From contig JARKQC010000227.1 of assembly GCA_029974985.1 (NCBI GenBank), positions 92,069 to 156,068 on the forward strand: DNA of 64,000 nt, read 5' to 3'. The position numbers and the translations under genes are program-made. Under the pieces are notes generated by a model. The model did no database searches and had not been told where the DNA came from. It saw only the letters and a list, made by a program, of their open reading frames with translations. Source of the DNA: Bacteroidota bacterium. GTDB taxonomy: Bacteria > Bacteroidota > Ignavibacteria > Kapaibacteriales > UBA2268. Every line of letters starts with the position of its first letter. Position 1 is the first letter of the stretch. Below, one piece after another: positions 29,401-37,906 of this stretch.

Positions 29401-29785
29401 AATAGAGCAAAAATATGAATTAAATTTTGAACTTCTTGGAATAATATCACCATTTAGAATGCAGTGTTTCGAATTGTTAAAAAATTTGAATGAGAAGCAG
29501 AAAGAATATATAAATATTGATACTGTCGAGCGTTATCAAGGTAGTCAAAGGGAATTTATAATAATGTCTTGCTCTGCGAATAGCGAATTTTTATTAGAAA
29601 GAATTAAATCAGAAGATTTGTTAGGCAAAGTAGATAGAAAATTAAATGTTGCAATCACAAGAGCAAAATCGCATTTTATAATGTTAGGAAATTCCTATTA
29701 TTTAAGCAAATCCACTCATTACAACAATTTTATAAATTATGTGAAATCAAAAAATTCATTTTACTACTATCGGGAAATCATTTAA
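26438..29785 (+). CDS. Dna2-like fused nuclease and SF1B helicase
   Basis: 1115 residues. Residues 1-240 are not recognised. A PD-(D/E)XK nuclease follows, with the metal-site Asp in GIQGRIDLL (about 351-359) and Glu/Lys in IIELKSGK (about 372-379), and QVLCYNLLL as the trailing Q-motif. A short beta-barrel (about 560-630) precedes the helicase (690-1100). Helicase motifs are I GPPGTGKT (713-720), II LIIDEAS, III GDDKQLPP, V VERYQGSQRE and VI NVAITRAKS. These match AAA_11/AAA_12 (Dna2/Upf1) helicases. The iron-sulphur cysteine cluster of eukaryotic Dna2 is not visible. Overlap with recJ suggests joint DNA-end processing. Confidence 0.85.
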   Translation: MIDFIEINSIINSIFEIYNSDNLLNNQKFLDIYKSLSQFYKKLQHEETRFFSSFLTSILFLNDKYNIPNSLRQNLNEIIKFNKQLKKNQNIVVTNDDLRFLIKNSYQIIYTICQYDENKEIKQFINNIPNLVLQSKIDIKKDIIDIYNCIVVDNPFYKKNIDAKYIELNCYNEEIGDFFLKIGFPYLNKANMIYKGMNFNLISAEIIRKEPFIVSIRSNGLIVFEPDILIDVTDLAENFGNIEAYRIYFVKKYFSTNTSIPILKGKIINTFFDEIILNPRISFEKAKEIAYNENSLAIFSMSKKDRNDLIKLRDELVVDFQNLQYIIDNKILEEYLDAEFTVEPSFISPKYGIQGRIDLLAEYPNNENKKDIIELKSGKAPKIETTLKISDKITVKIGVWINHLIQVLCYNLLLDSTYENRIGNSSILYIQSPDNPIRNIATFHSLNQQIILLRNNIILLENAIMNRSFKFFEYLNTLNEIELPYFVSDKISHFIKIYNKSNNLEQAYLTEFTSFALRERYASKNGFNLNNFQNGFSALWQSSIEEKITDNSILFNLKLNWNNSDLSQLYLSFDFKNENIYTSFRKGDIVILYSYKKLEEINVSKNQILRGVIKEISTKKIKISLRNKLISKKIFDEKLVWAIEQDKIDSTERNIFSSLLNFISAPKLLKELIFGIAKPHITENYIFDIKNFNDNQREVVQNAVNSDNYYLIDGPPGTGKTHKILKHIIEILQQNYDFNILVAAYTNRAVDEIAEAIQSIDSNTNFIRIGSKEASDDFEHHLPKIIEKYGNNEAYKRLKQTKVIISTVSSLHTNSEIFDLKDFDTLIIDEASQILETYLIGLIIKVRKFILIGDDKQLPPISIQNPNSLICDNPELISIGINNFSNSLFSRLKQICENNNWNNAIGKLSYQARMHNEIQEFPNLHFYENRLIPKKENQFSKIERFDTQAENKIEKILAKNRVIFIECPLDIGKTNKYESEICKLIVETIEQKYELNFELLGIISPFRMQCFELLKNLNEKQKEYINIDTVERYQGSQREFIIMSCSANSEFLLERIKSEDLLGKVDRKLNVAITRAKSHFIMLGNSYYLSKSTHYNNFINYVKSKNSFYYYREII

Positions 29786-29791
29786 AAATTA

Positions 29792-32113
29792 TTAATATAT
29801 ATTTACTTTTATTTTAATTTCAGAAGTCCCCCCTTTGTTATCAGTACAAGTAACTCGATAATGTCCACTTTCATTTGGCAACCAATTAATAATATTATAG
29901 CTATTAATTTTCTCAAAAAATTTATCATTTATAAACCAATAGATTTTATTGGCATCAGATTGAATTTTTGCCGATAATACTATTCCGTTAGTATCACCTT
30001 TTTCGATAAAATATTCAGATTTATCTTTAGGACTAATGATGATTGGTGATTTTCCGTAGTTATAACTCAAACATTTTGGATTGTGTGGAGGCACTTGAAT
30101 AAAATTTATATTTTTTGATTTATAATACATCTGTAGCTCTAAATCTATAATTTCATATGGTTTAGTTTTATACCCTTTTTCGGGCAAACAATCAGAACAA
30201 TATGATATTTTTTCATCTTCGGACACCCAAAAATTTCTAATATTGTCAGTTACTCTGCTAATTGAACGGTTTGGAATGTAGTAATCGCTTATAGTATGTT
30301 TTGAAAATTCTGATGGCAATAGCCCTGTTTCAGAGTCCACTAATCGAGTGCTTAAGCTCTCGGGTTTAACAAGCCAATTACTTTTTTCACCGCTCGAAAT
30401 AGTATTAAAAAAATCAAATAATAAAGGAACAGCAGTATTAGCGCCTGAAATAGCAGAATTTGGTTTCCCCGAGAAATTTCCAATCCATACACCAATTGTA
30501 TATGAACTATTATAAGCTACTGCCCAAGCGTCACGTTTGCCTTGTGAAGTACCGGTTTTCCACGAAATAATTGGGATATTTTTTGCGTCGTTATAAAATT
30601 TAGGGAAATCGGGGCGTTTCAATTTTCTCAAGATATCCGAAGTCATATAAGAAGCGGCATCGCTTATAATTTGAATAGATTTATTATTATTATTATTTAA
30701 ATATGATGCTTTTTTATAAATGCCATTATTAGCAAATAATGAATACAAATTTGCTAATTCTTCGAGTGTAACACCGCAACCACCAAGTATTAACGATAGT
30801 CCAAGTTTTTTTCTATCCTTTCGAATAGTACTAAAATTCATTTCTGCGAGCTTATCAATAAAATTATTATATCCATATTTATTTAATAAATTTACTGCGG
30901 GGACATTTAAAGACTGCGATAGAGCATATTCACAAGTAACTTTTCCATTAAATTGTCCATCAAAATTTTCGGGTGTATAATCCATTCCAATTATTGGAAT
31001 ATCGAGAATACTAAGTTTTGGTGTGATTGAGCCATCATCAAACATTAGCGCATAAAGAAGTGGTTTAAGAGTGCTTCCAGGAGAACGAATCGCAAGTACA
31101 CCATCAACTTCCCCCGAATTTTTTTTATCATCAAAATCATTAGAGCCGATATAAGCTACAATTTCATTTTTTCTGTTATCAATTATCATTGCCGCGGCAT
31201 TATTAATACCATAATTTTTTAATTCAGAAACGTAGTTTTTTATTATATCTTCAGCTCTTTTTTGAATTGTATAATTTATAGTTGTATTTATAACACTTTT
31301 CGAGGGATTTTCCTTAATTGCTCTGAAAGAAAATTGTGGAGCTGTTTTTGGAGCATCTAAACGCTCAATCGAGACGGGTTCTTGAATTGCATCTTCGTAA
31401 ATATCTTTGTTGATATTATTTGAATTATAATATTTTTTTAGTAACTCATTTTTTTTTATTTCAATTTTTTGACTTTTTTTATTAATATTTAATATATTAG
31501 GACTATTGGGGATTATTGATAAAATTGCGGATTCCGATAAACTCAATTTATTTGGATTTTTTCCAAAATATAATACCGCGGCAGAACCTATGCCTTCGAT
31601 ATTTCCGCCAAAAGGAATTTTATTTAGATACAACTCCAAAATTTCATCTTTTGAATAATGAAATTCTAATTGCAAAGCACGGAAAATTTCAATAATTTTA
31701 TTAAAATATGTTCTTTGTTTAGGCTCAAGTAATCTTGCTGTTTGCATAGTGATAGTCGAGGCGCCTAAAATAGTTTTTTGCGATGTAATATTATTATAAA
31801 AAGCTCTTAAAATTGAATAAGGATTAAATCCAAAATGTAAATAAAAAAATCTATCTTCTTTAAAAACAATAAGTTTTTTAAAATACTCTGAACTCTCATT
31901 AATATTAGTATAAAAACGCCATTTTTCATCTTTACTCAAAAAAGAGCTTAATATAATATTATCACGTGATTTAACTACTTTGGAGTAATCAATATTTATA
32001 TTTATTGGAAAAAAATAATCAAGTGTAAAAAAAGATAATACGAAAAGCAAAAAAATTATGCTAATTATATTATAAATTTTCGATCTAATAATATTTTCAA
32101 TTTTAATAATCAT
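29792..32113 (-). CDS. pbpC: Penicillin-binding protein 1C
   Basis: About 773 residues. Order: one N-terminal membrane helix (about 10-30), a GT51 transglycosylase (EDRFFYLHFGFNP and GASTITMQTARL), a transpeptidase with SPGSTLKP (Ser near 347), SLN and KTGTS (near 521), and a C-terminal BiPBP_C domain. It polymerises and cross-links peptidoglycan. The end converges with the preceding plus-strand gene at a gap of only 6 bases, with no terminator between. I prefer the ATG at 32113 over 32122 because a promoter (32120-32151) would place the start site at or after 32122. Confidence 0.93.
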   Translation of the reverse strand: MIIKIENIIRSKIYNIISIIFLLFVLSFFTLDYFFPININIDYSKVVKSRDNIILSSFLSKDEKWRFYTNINESSEYFKKLIVFKEDRFFYLHFGFNPYSILRAFYNNITSQKTILGASTITMQTARLLEPKQRTYFNKIIEIFRALQLEFHYSKDEILELYLNKIPFGGNIEGIGSAAVLYFGKNPNKLSLSESAILSIIPNSPNILNINKKSQKIEIKKNELLKKYYNSNNINKDIYEDAIQEPVSIERLDAPKTAPQFSFRAIKENPSKSVINTTINYTIQKRAEDIIKNYVSELKNYGINNAAAMIIDNRKNEIVAYIGSNDFDDKKNSGEVDGVLAIRSPGSTLKPLLYALMFDDGSITPKLSILDIPIIGMDYTPENFDGQFNGKVTCEYALSQSLNVPAVNLLNKYGYNNFIDKLAEMNFSTIRKDRKKLGLSLILGGCGVTLEELANLYSLFANNGIYKKASYLNNNNNKSIQIISDAASYMTSDILRKLKRPDFPKFYNDAKNIPIISWKTGTSQGKRDAWAVAYNSSYTIGVWIGNFSGKPNSAISGANTAVPLLFDFFNTISSGEKSNWLVKPESLSTRLVDSETGLLPSEFSKHTISDYYIPNRSISRVTDNIRNFWVSEDEKISYCSDCLPEKGYKTKPYEIIDLELQMYYKSKNINFIQVPPHNPKCLSYNYGKSPIIISPKDKSEYFIEKGDTNGIVLSAKIQSDANKIYWFINDKFFEKINSYNIINWLPNESGHYRVTCTDNKGGTSEIKIKVNIY

Positions 32114-32119
32114 TAATAT

Positions 32120-32151
32120 CAAAAATATGATTTTTTCATAGAATAATCAAA
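32120..32151 (-). promoter_or_regulatory. Candidate promoter of pbpC
   Basis: TTG (32149-32151), 21 bases, TATTTTTG (32120-32127) on the minus strand. It leaves only a very short leader to the ATG at 32113, so it is weaker evidence than the others. Confidence 0.35.
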
Positions 32152-32219
32152 AAATGATAATATCCTCAAAATTTGAATTAAATACTATTATTTTTATAAA
32201 TGATTTACTCAATAAAATT

Positions 32220-33473
32220 TTAATCAATTTCTTTTAATTCATTCGTTTTTGAGATATATTTATATTTAATAAACCATTCTTTATTCGAACTATTTGTTCT
32301 TAATTGCCAAAAATTATAATCGCCCATTTTTCTATCACCGTATTCATCTAATTCGAGTGGTCCAGTAATTCCAGATTGAGAATTACAATATTGTACGACA
32401 GCGTCATTTGCTTTAAGAGATTGATTTTGACTAATTTTAATAGCAGAATTATAAGCAACATTTATCGCGTCATAAGCAGTATAAGCATAAGTTTCGGGTT
32501 CTCTATTTATTGTAGATTTTATCTTATTTCTAATAGGCTCGTAATTACTATTTTCAATTGGAGTATATACGGGGCAAGTGAAATTTGTCTTTACAGCAAA
32601 GTCGTAAGCCGAAGAATTAGCTAAAATTGTAGAATTTAAAGCAAAAGCAGATGTACCAATCCAATTTACTTTTTGAGCAGAAAGCTTATTTGAAACGCTA
32701 TATAATATATCTGTACCTTCATTAAAGCTGGCTAAATATACTGCAATTTGTTTATAATTCGTATTAGTTGAAAATATTATGTTAATATTTTTCTCAATAT
32801 TATTTGCTATTGTCGAAAAATCTTGTGTATTTACCTCATATTTTAATTGATTATCAATTTTAAAATTGAAATTACTACTTTTATTATTTAATTCCTCATA
32901 AAGTGAATTTCCCCAAATATCATTTCTATTTATTGCACTAACTTTTTGAATTTCAAGCTTTTCTAAATATTTTGATACTGCATTTACTTGCTGATAATCA
33001 TTTGTAGCTAATCTAAAAATATTATCATTTTTTATGGCAAGCGAAATGGATACGCTTGATGGACTAATTAAAATCATATTATTTTCATTAGCATAACTTG
33101 AAATATAGTCAAGCTCCGCACTCGAATATGGACCAACTACAAAAGTAACACCAAGCGATTTGAGAATCTTTATTTTGTCGAGAGCTGTTTGTGGATTAGT
33201 TTCAGTATCGTAAGTAATTAATTCAATCTTTGTCTTTTCATTCAACTCTTCGTTTTTCTCTTTAACAGCAAGTTCTATAGCGGTAAGCATACTTTCACCC
33301 GCGGAACTACCCGTACCCGTTAAAGGTAATAAAGCGCCAATTTTAATTTTTTCACTACTATTATTTGTGCTATTATCATCATTGCAAGAAATTAGCACTA
33401 ATACTAATATCGCGAAAATTGTATATATATTAAAATAGAAATTTCTATTTTTAATAATGTTAATTATATTCAT
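32220..33473 (-). CDS. Branched-chain-amino-acid-type substrate-binding lipoprotein
   Basis: 417 residues. A signal peptide ends in a lipobox (LVLISC, Cys near residue 29), followed by a type 1 periplasmic-binding fold of the LivJ/Peripla_BP_6 family. Family segments are IKIGALLPLTGTGSSAGES (strand 1 and loop), VVGPYSSAELDYISSYANE and ISPSSVS. The usual partner genes (two permeases and two ATPases) are absent nearby, and the neighbours are pbpC and an intergenic gap. The ligand is therefore unknown, and a receptor role without transport is possible. Confidence 0.88.
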   Translation of the reverse strand: MNIINIIKNRNFYFNIYTIFAILVLVLISCNDDNSTNNSSEKIKIGALLPLTGTGSSAGESMLTAIELAVKEKNEELNEKTKIELITYDTETNPQTALDKIKILKSLGVTFVVGPYSSAELDYISSYANENNMILISPSSVSISLAIKNDNIFRLATNDYQQVNAVSKYLEKLEIQKVSAINRNDIWGNSLYEELNNKSSNFNFKIDNQLKYEVNTQDFSTIANNIEKNINIIFSTNTNYKQIAVYLASFNEGTDILYSVSNKLSAQKVNWIGTSAFALNSTILANSSAYDFAVKTNFTCPVYTPIENSNYEPIRNKIKSTINREPETYAYTAYDAINVAYNSAIKISQNQSLKANDAVVQYCNSQSGITGPLELDEYGDRKMGDYNFWQLRTNSSNKEWFIKYKYISKTNELKEID

Positions 33474-33868
33474 AACAACATCCTAAATTAATTAATTAAA
33501 ATATATTCTTTACAAAATTCATAACTTATAATAATTTAAAATATTTTAATTAATATAAATTAATAATAATAATATAAATGATTAATAATAGAGGAAAATA
33601 ATTTTAATTTTTTGACAATAATAAGAAATAAATTGCTTAATATATCTGTTTTAGACTAAATCAACTTATTGATACATATCTATTGTGTCTGCATAAAACG
33701 TCAAGTCATTATATACCAACAATTTAACTTTTTAAACTATTAAAGTAAAGGGAGTAGAACTTGCTTTACCCAATTTATTGTGCAATTGGACGAATTTTTG
33801 GCGTTCACCGTCTCACAGTAAGTAAATTTGTAAAAGAGCGATTGAATGAAGTAGAAAGCAAATAGAAT
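33474..33868. other. 395-bp intergenic region with a coding remnant
   Basis: Mostly AT-rich non-coding sequence. Just before the DUF1016 fragment (33812-33865, plus strand) a short frame reads RLTVSKFVKERLNEVESK before a stop. A similar tail, FHRLIVSKLVKNENE, follows the fragment at about 34247-34294. These look like the ends of lost or duplicated genes. Confidence 0.4.
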
Positions 33869-34213
33869 ATGAAAGATTTGACAAATTCAAATATTGACAG
33901 GCAATCACCCGAACTTTTTTCAGAAATTAGGGAGCTTATTGTAGAATCACGCAATAGTGTAGCACAAGCAGTAAATTCTGCACTAACATTGTTATATTGG
34001 AAAATTGACGAAAGAATTAATAAAGAGATACTTCGAGGCGAGAAAGCAGACTACGGCAAACAAATTGTAGTATCACTGTCGCAACAATTGACTATGGAAT
34101 ATGGTCGTGGTTGGAGTCAGAGACAATTATGGCATTGTTTACGCTTTGCAGAGAGTTTTCCTGATATTCAAATTGTGCACACATTGAGTTCACAATTGAG
34201 TTGGTCGCATTAA
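33869..34213 (+). pseudogene. Truncated DUF1016 (YhcG-type nuclease) fragment
   Basis: 114 residues that match the N-terminal DUF1016_N domain: ALTLLYWKIDERI, YGKQIVVSLSQQLTMEYGRG and LWHCLRFAESFPD. The frame ends at LSSQLSWSH, where intact members continue into the C-terminal PD-(D/E)XK nuclease domain. The following 120 bases do not resume it in any frame. It is therefore a 5' fragment with the catalytic half deleted. A second broken copy of the family lies at 43183-44205. Family members occur near restriction-modification and toxin-antitoxin genes. Confidence 0.75.
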
Positions 34214-34336
34214 AAGAAGTTCGTCAAATAGATTATTCTAATATTCGTATTTCACCGTCTTATTGTTAGCAAACTCGTAAAAAATGAGAATGAATGAGTA
34301 AAAAGGAAAAAATAAAGAAATAAAAGAAGTAAAAAT

Positions 34337-35422
34337 ATGTTAGATTTAAAAAAACCATATAATGATTTACCGTTTCTACCTCCAAAAGTAGAATTAGAAA
34401 GTCAGACAATCTTAAAACAGCTTGTACAGTCCCACAAAGCACTTGCTGAATTAAAAGGTTATTCTGAATTACTTCCAGATAAAACTTTATTATTAAATAC
34501 TATAACTTTGCAAGAAGCTAAGGAAAGTTCAGCTATTGAGAATATAATTACAACACACGATGAACTATATAAATCCCTTATTTTACCAAAAGATAAGATT
34601 GATAAGACTACTAAAGAAGTCCTAAATTATAGAAAATCACTATGGCTTGGTTATGAAGCCGTTATGAAACATAAATTAATTACAACTAATATAATTATTG
34701 AAATTCAAAAAGCACTCGAACAGAATGATGCAGGCATAAGAAAATTGCCCGGAACGAAATTGATGAATGACAAAACTCATGAAATTATTTATACTCCACC
34801 CGAAGGTGAAAATATCATATTGAATTTGCTTACCAACCTCGAGTATTATATTAATAACAATGATGATTTTACAGATCCATTAATAAAATTAGCTGTAATG
34901 CATTATCAATTCGAATCAATACATCCGTTCTATGACGGCAACGGAAGAACGGGTCGAATTCTAAATGTGCTATATTTAGTTTTAAACGAGCTATTAGATA
35001 GTCCAATCCTTTATTTAAGTAAATACATAATTCAAACAAAAAATGATTATTATAGACTTTTGCAGGAAATTAGAACTCGAAACAGTTGGCACGAATGGAT
35101 ATTATATATTTTAGAGGGAATTGAACAAACAAGTAAAAGTACTTTGTCATTAATAAAACGTATAAATAATTTGAAAGATAGTTCAATAGAATTAGTTAAA
35201 TCTAAATTGCCAAATGTCTATTCCAAAGAATTGATAGAATTACTATTTACCAATGTTTATACCAAAATTGGAATACTTGTAGAAAAAGAAATCGCTTCAA
35301 GAAATATAGCAAGTAAATATCTGAATTCACTTGTTGAAATAGGTTTCTTAAGCAAGATAAAAATAGGTAAAGAAACATTATTTATAAATCAACCACTATT
35401 TGATTTACTAAAAGTCGAGTGA
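34337..35422 (+). CDS. Fic-family protein with intact active site
   Basis: 361 residues. The catalytic motif HPFYDGNGRTGR (His near 196) is complete, so AMP- or related nucleotide transfer to a target hydroxyl is expected. An N-terminal inhibitory motif (S/T)xxxE(G/N) is present as SSAIEN (about 64-69), which marks a class II self-inhibited Fic protein. The last 75 residues look like a winged helix (KEIASRNIASKYLNSLVEIGF). Substrate is unknown. It stands alone, with no antitoxin in front, and paired palindromes begin two bases after its stop. Confidence 0.92.
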   Translation: MLDLKKPYNDLPFLPPKVELESQTILKQLVQSHKALAELKGYSELLPDKTLLLNTITLQEAKESSAIENIITTHDELYKSLILPKDKIDKTTKEVLNYRKSLWLGYEAVMKHKLITTNIIIEIQKALEQNDAGIRKLPGTKLMNDKTHEIIYTPPEGENIILNLLTNLEYYINNNDDFTDPLIKLAVMHYQFESIHPFYDGNGRTGRILNVLYLVLNELLDSPILYLSKYIIQTKNDYYRLLQEIRTRNSWHEWILYILEGIEQTSKSTLSLIKRINNLKDSSIELVKSKLPNVYSKELIELLFTNVYTKIGILVEKEIASRNIASKYLNSLVEIGFLSKIKIGKETLFINQPLFDLLKVE

Positions 35423-35423
35423 T

Positions 35424-35485
35424 ATGCACTAAATTAGTGCATAAATTTTCTATATGCACTAAATTCAATAAAAATAGTGCATATA
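35424..35485. repeat. Two palindromes sharing the core TGCACTA
   Basis: 35424-35442 reads ATGCACTA-AAT-TAGTGCAT. At 35451-35461 and 35475-35485 the arms TATATGCACTA and TAGTGCATATA flank a 13-base spacer. No T tract follows, so this looks more like an operator or RNA hairpin pair than a terminator. Confidence 0.65.
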
Positions 35486-35612
35486 GACTTTGAATGGTTT
35501 AATTTCAGAACATAATAAATTGATATTTGTTAATGAATATTTATATTTAGCAAATTAATGAAAGAGAGATTGAATCCTTTAAAAAACTTTTTTTGAAAAT
35601 TATTTTCATTTC

Positions 35613-35792
35613 TCATTTACTAATTAGCAATTTAGTGTCTTCGAGAGAAATATCAACATCATTTTCTGTTTCAGCGATGATTTTTCCTAATAAAAAGTCC
35701 TCAATTACACTTTCTATCTGCTGATAAAAGACATAATCAAGCACTACGGACTTAATATTTCCTTTTTCGTCTGTAATATATTCTTTTACCAT
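35613..35792 (-). CDS. Small antitoxin-like protein without a partner
   Basis: About 59 residues from the ATG at 35792, which has a GAGG sequence six bases upstream; an in-frame GTG at 35804 would add four. The sequence (VVLDYVFYQQIESVIEDFLLG and SLEDTKLLIS) resembles antitoxins of the Phd/YefM or RelB-like small-protein group, which carry an acidic C-terminal tail. No toxin-like frame follows downstream. Assignment rests on general resemblance only. Confidence 0.5.
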   Translation of the reverse strand: MVKEYITDEKGNIKSVVLDYVFYQQIESVIEDFLLGKIIAETENDVDISLEDTKLLISK

Positions 35793-35804
35793 CTCTAACC
35801 TCAC

Positions 35805-36213
35805 TATTTTATTTTAAATACGATTAATTATAATAATTAACGTAAATAAATAATAACCATTCTCACAAAAATTTTTCAATTTCTTTTTGATTAATAATAT
35901 TTTGAGAAGATTTTTAATCCAAAAAAAAATCCAGTAAATATTTTATTTTTATATACTTACAGGATTTTAAAATTTCTTCTTTCTGTGGGCTCTACGGGAT
36001 TCGAACCAGCGACCTCCACGATGTCAACGTGGCGCTCTAACCAACTGAGCTAAAAGCCCTTTATTTGCTCTAAAAATTGAAGTACAAAAATAATAAATTT
36101 AATCTATTTAGAAAAATTACCAACAAATATATATATATTTCGTAATATTTTAATTAGTATTTTCATTATTTTTGATTTATTAATATTTACAAAAAGAAAG
36201 GTATATTTGTCTA
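35805..36213. other. 409-bp intergenic region containing tRNA-Val
   Basis: Apart from the tRNA it is AT-rich. The 36202-36209 TATATTTG fits the -7 promoter motif but lies too close to the next ATG for a normal leader, so I do not call it. Confidence 0.5.
35986..36059 (-). tRNA. tRNA-Val (anticodon GAC)
   Basis: Full cloverleaf on the minus strand: acceptor GGGCTTT/AGAGCCC with one G-U pair, D stem GCTC/GAGC, anticodon stem CCACG/CGTGG with loop TTGACAT, and T loop TTCGAAT. The T stem has one mismatch. CCA is not encoded. The anticodon GAC reads GTC and GTT. Confidence 0.93.
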
Positions 36214-37905
36214 ATGAATTATTTTGTCTCTTTTTTAGTATTTTTAAGCTCGTTTTCTTATCTTTTTAGTAGTAATTATTGCAACATAGAAATTCAAGAT
36301 ACTTTAAATTTCGAAACAATTGATTTACGCTCTCAAACAACAAAAAATATTAGTATAAAAAATCTTGGTGATAAAGTTATCACAATTAATCAAATAAAAA
36401 TAAATTCTTTTTATGATGATTATATATATTTTGATAATCAAAATTTACCTCTGAATATTAATCCGAATGAAGATTATAATTTTAATATAACTTTTATTGC
36501 AAAACAAAATATAAATTATCGTGCAATGATTTTTTTCCAAATAGAGTGTGATGAAAACAAGTTTTCTATCCCAATTTATATAAAAGCTGATATAAGCGTC
36601 GAAAATTTGAATCAAGATGCAAAAATTACAGATAATAAATGGGGTGCTGATTTAGTTAATGCTATTTCGAGTTATTTACAGAATCATAATGCATATTCAT
36701 ACAAAGATGCTCGCAAACTATTTTGGGCAAGTTTTGACCGCCGTGATAATTTAGTCGAGTGTATTTATACTGGAAAAACTATTGATCCCGGTGATGATCC
36801 AGATTTTTCTGATTTAGATAAAAAAGGTTTTAATACCGAGCATACTTGGCCAAAATCACTTGGTGCAGAGGGTCTGCCGATGGAAAGTGATATTAATCAT
36901 TTATTTGTAACTGATAAAACTACTAACGATAAAAGGGCGAATTATCCTTTTGGAACGGTGGTTTCTAATGTTAGTTATGAAAATGGCGGCTCTAAATTAG
37001 GTAAAAATGAAGAGGGCAAAATTGTTTTCGAGCCGCGTGATATTTCCAAAGGTAACATTGCAAGAGCAATATTTTATTTTGCTGTTAGATATAATAATCC
37101 TAATAATTTTCTTGATACGCAAGAAAATGCTTTACGGCAGTGGCTTATTTCTGACCCCGTAGATGAATTAGAATTAGCAAGAAATGATTCTGTAATAAAA
37201 TATCAGAAAAAAAGTAATTTATTTATCGAATTTCCCGAATTATTTGTTAGAGTGCCAAGTATTTCGCAAAAATCATATCCCGAATATAAAGTAAATTATT
37301 TCGCGTCTGATTCAATCATTATCATAAATTCTACTAATGATTATAATGCAAAATTTTGGATAAGTAATTTTAGCAATTTGTCAAATGGCACAGAAAAAGA
37401 ATTAGAAATTGAAAAAATGGAATTAGCAAAAAATCAATTTTTTACGGTGAATTATGATAAAAATAATATGCAAATCCCATTTAATAGTACAAAAGAATTT
37501 GACATTATTTTAAATGAAAAAAATATAAATATTGATGATAATTTAAAGATAATTTATAAAGATGGAACTGAGCAAAATATTATTATTAAAGCTGTAAATC
37601 CAGCTCTCAGCGTAAATAATTACATCGAAAATAATCTTTTAATTACGAATTATCCAAATCCCGCAACAAATAAAACAACAATAGATATCAAAGGACTAAA
37701 ATCAGTGCAGAATATTAAGACAATAAAAGTTTATGATATGCACTATGGCTTTGTGTCTGATTTAACTAATTCGGTGATAAATCAAGGTGATAACATTCAA
37801 GTTGATTTAATTTCAAATAATAATATCTCAAAAAATTTAATTTATTTTGTAAGAATTGAATTAACAAATCAAAATATTATTCACCCAATAATTTTTCTAA
37901 ATTAA
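36214..37905 (+). CDS. Secreted endonuclease I-family nuclease with T9SS sorting domain
   Basis: 563 residues. Signal peptide (1-19) and an Ig-like N-terminal part (20-140) precede an endonuclease I (EndA/NucM) domain (about 150-370). The His-metal motif EHTWPKSLG is near residue 209, and MESDINHLFVTDKTTNDKR follows. A second beta domain leads to a C-terminal T9SS type A signal with NYPNPATNKTTIDIKG and IKVYDMHYG. The protein is expected to degrade extracellular DNA for nutrient or phosphorus gain. It heads a plus-strand run of genes through pyrF. Confidence 0.9.
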   Translation: MNYFVSFLVFLSSFSYLFSSNYCNIEIQDTLNFETIDLRSQTTKNISIKNLGDKVITINQIKINSFYDDYIYFDNQNLPLNINPNEDYNFNITFIAKQNINYRAMIFFQIECDENKFSIPIYIKADISVENLNQDAKITDNKWGADLVNAISSYLQNHNAYSYKDARKLFWASFDRRDNLVECIYTGKTIDPGDDPDFSDLDKKGFNTEHTWPKSLGAEGLPMESDINHLFVTDKTTNDKRANYPFGTVVSNVSYENGGSKLGKNEEGKIVFEPRDISKGNIARAIFYFAVRYNNPNNFLDTQENALRQWLISDPVDELELARNDSVIKYQKKSNLFIEFPELFVRVPSISQKSYPEYKVNYFASDSIIIINSTNDYNAKFWISNFSNLSNGTEKELEIEKMELAKNQFFTVNYDKNNMQIPFNSTKEFDIILNEKNINIDDNLKIIYKDGTEQNIIIKAVNPALSVNNYIENNLLITNYPNPATNKTTIDIKGLKSVQNIKTIKVYDMHYGFVSDLTNSVINQGDNIQVDLISNNNISKNLIYFVRIELTNQNIIHPIIFLN

Positions 37906-37906
37906 A

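Noticed and set aside
29786..29791. Terminator sought between the helicase and pbpC
   Set aside because: Only six bases separate the convergent genes and no hairpin with T tract was found.
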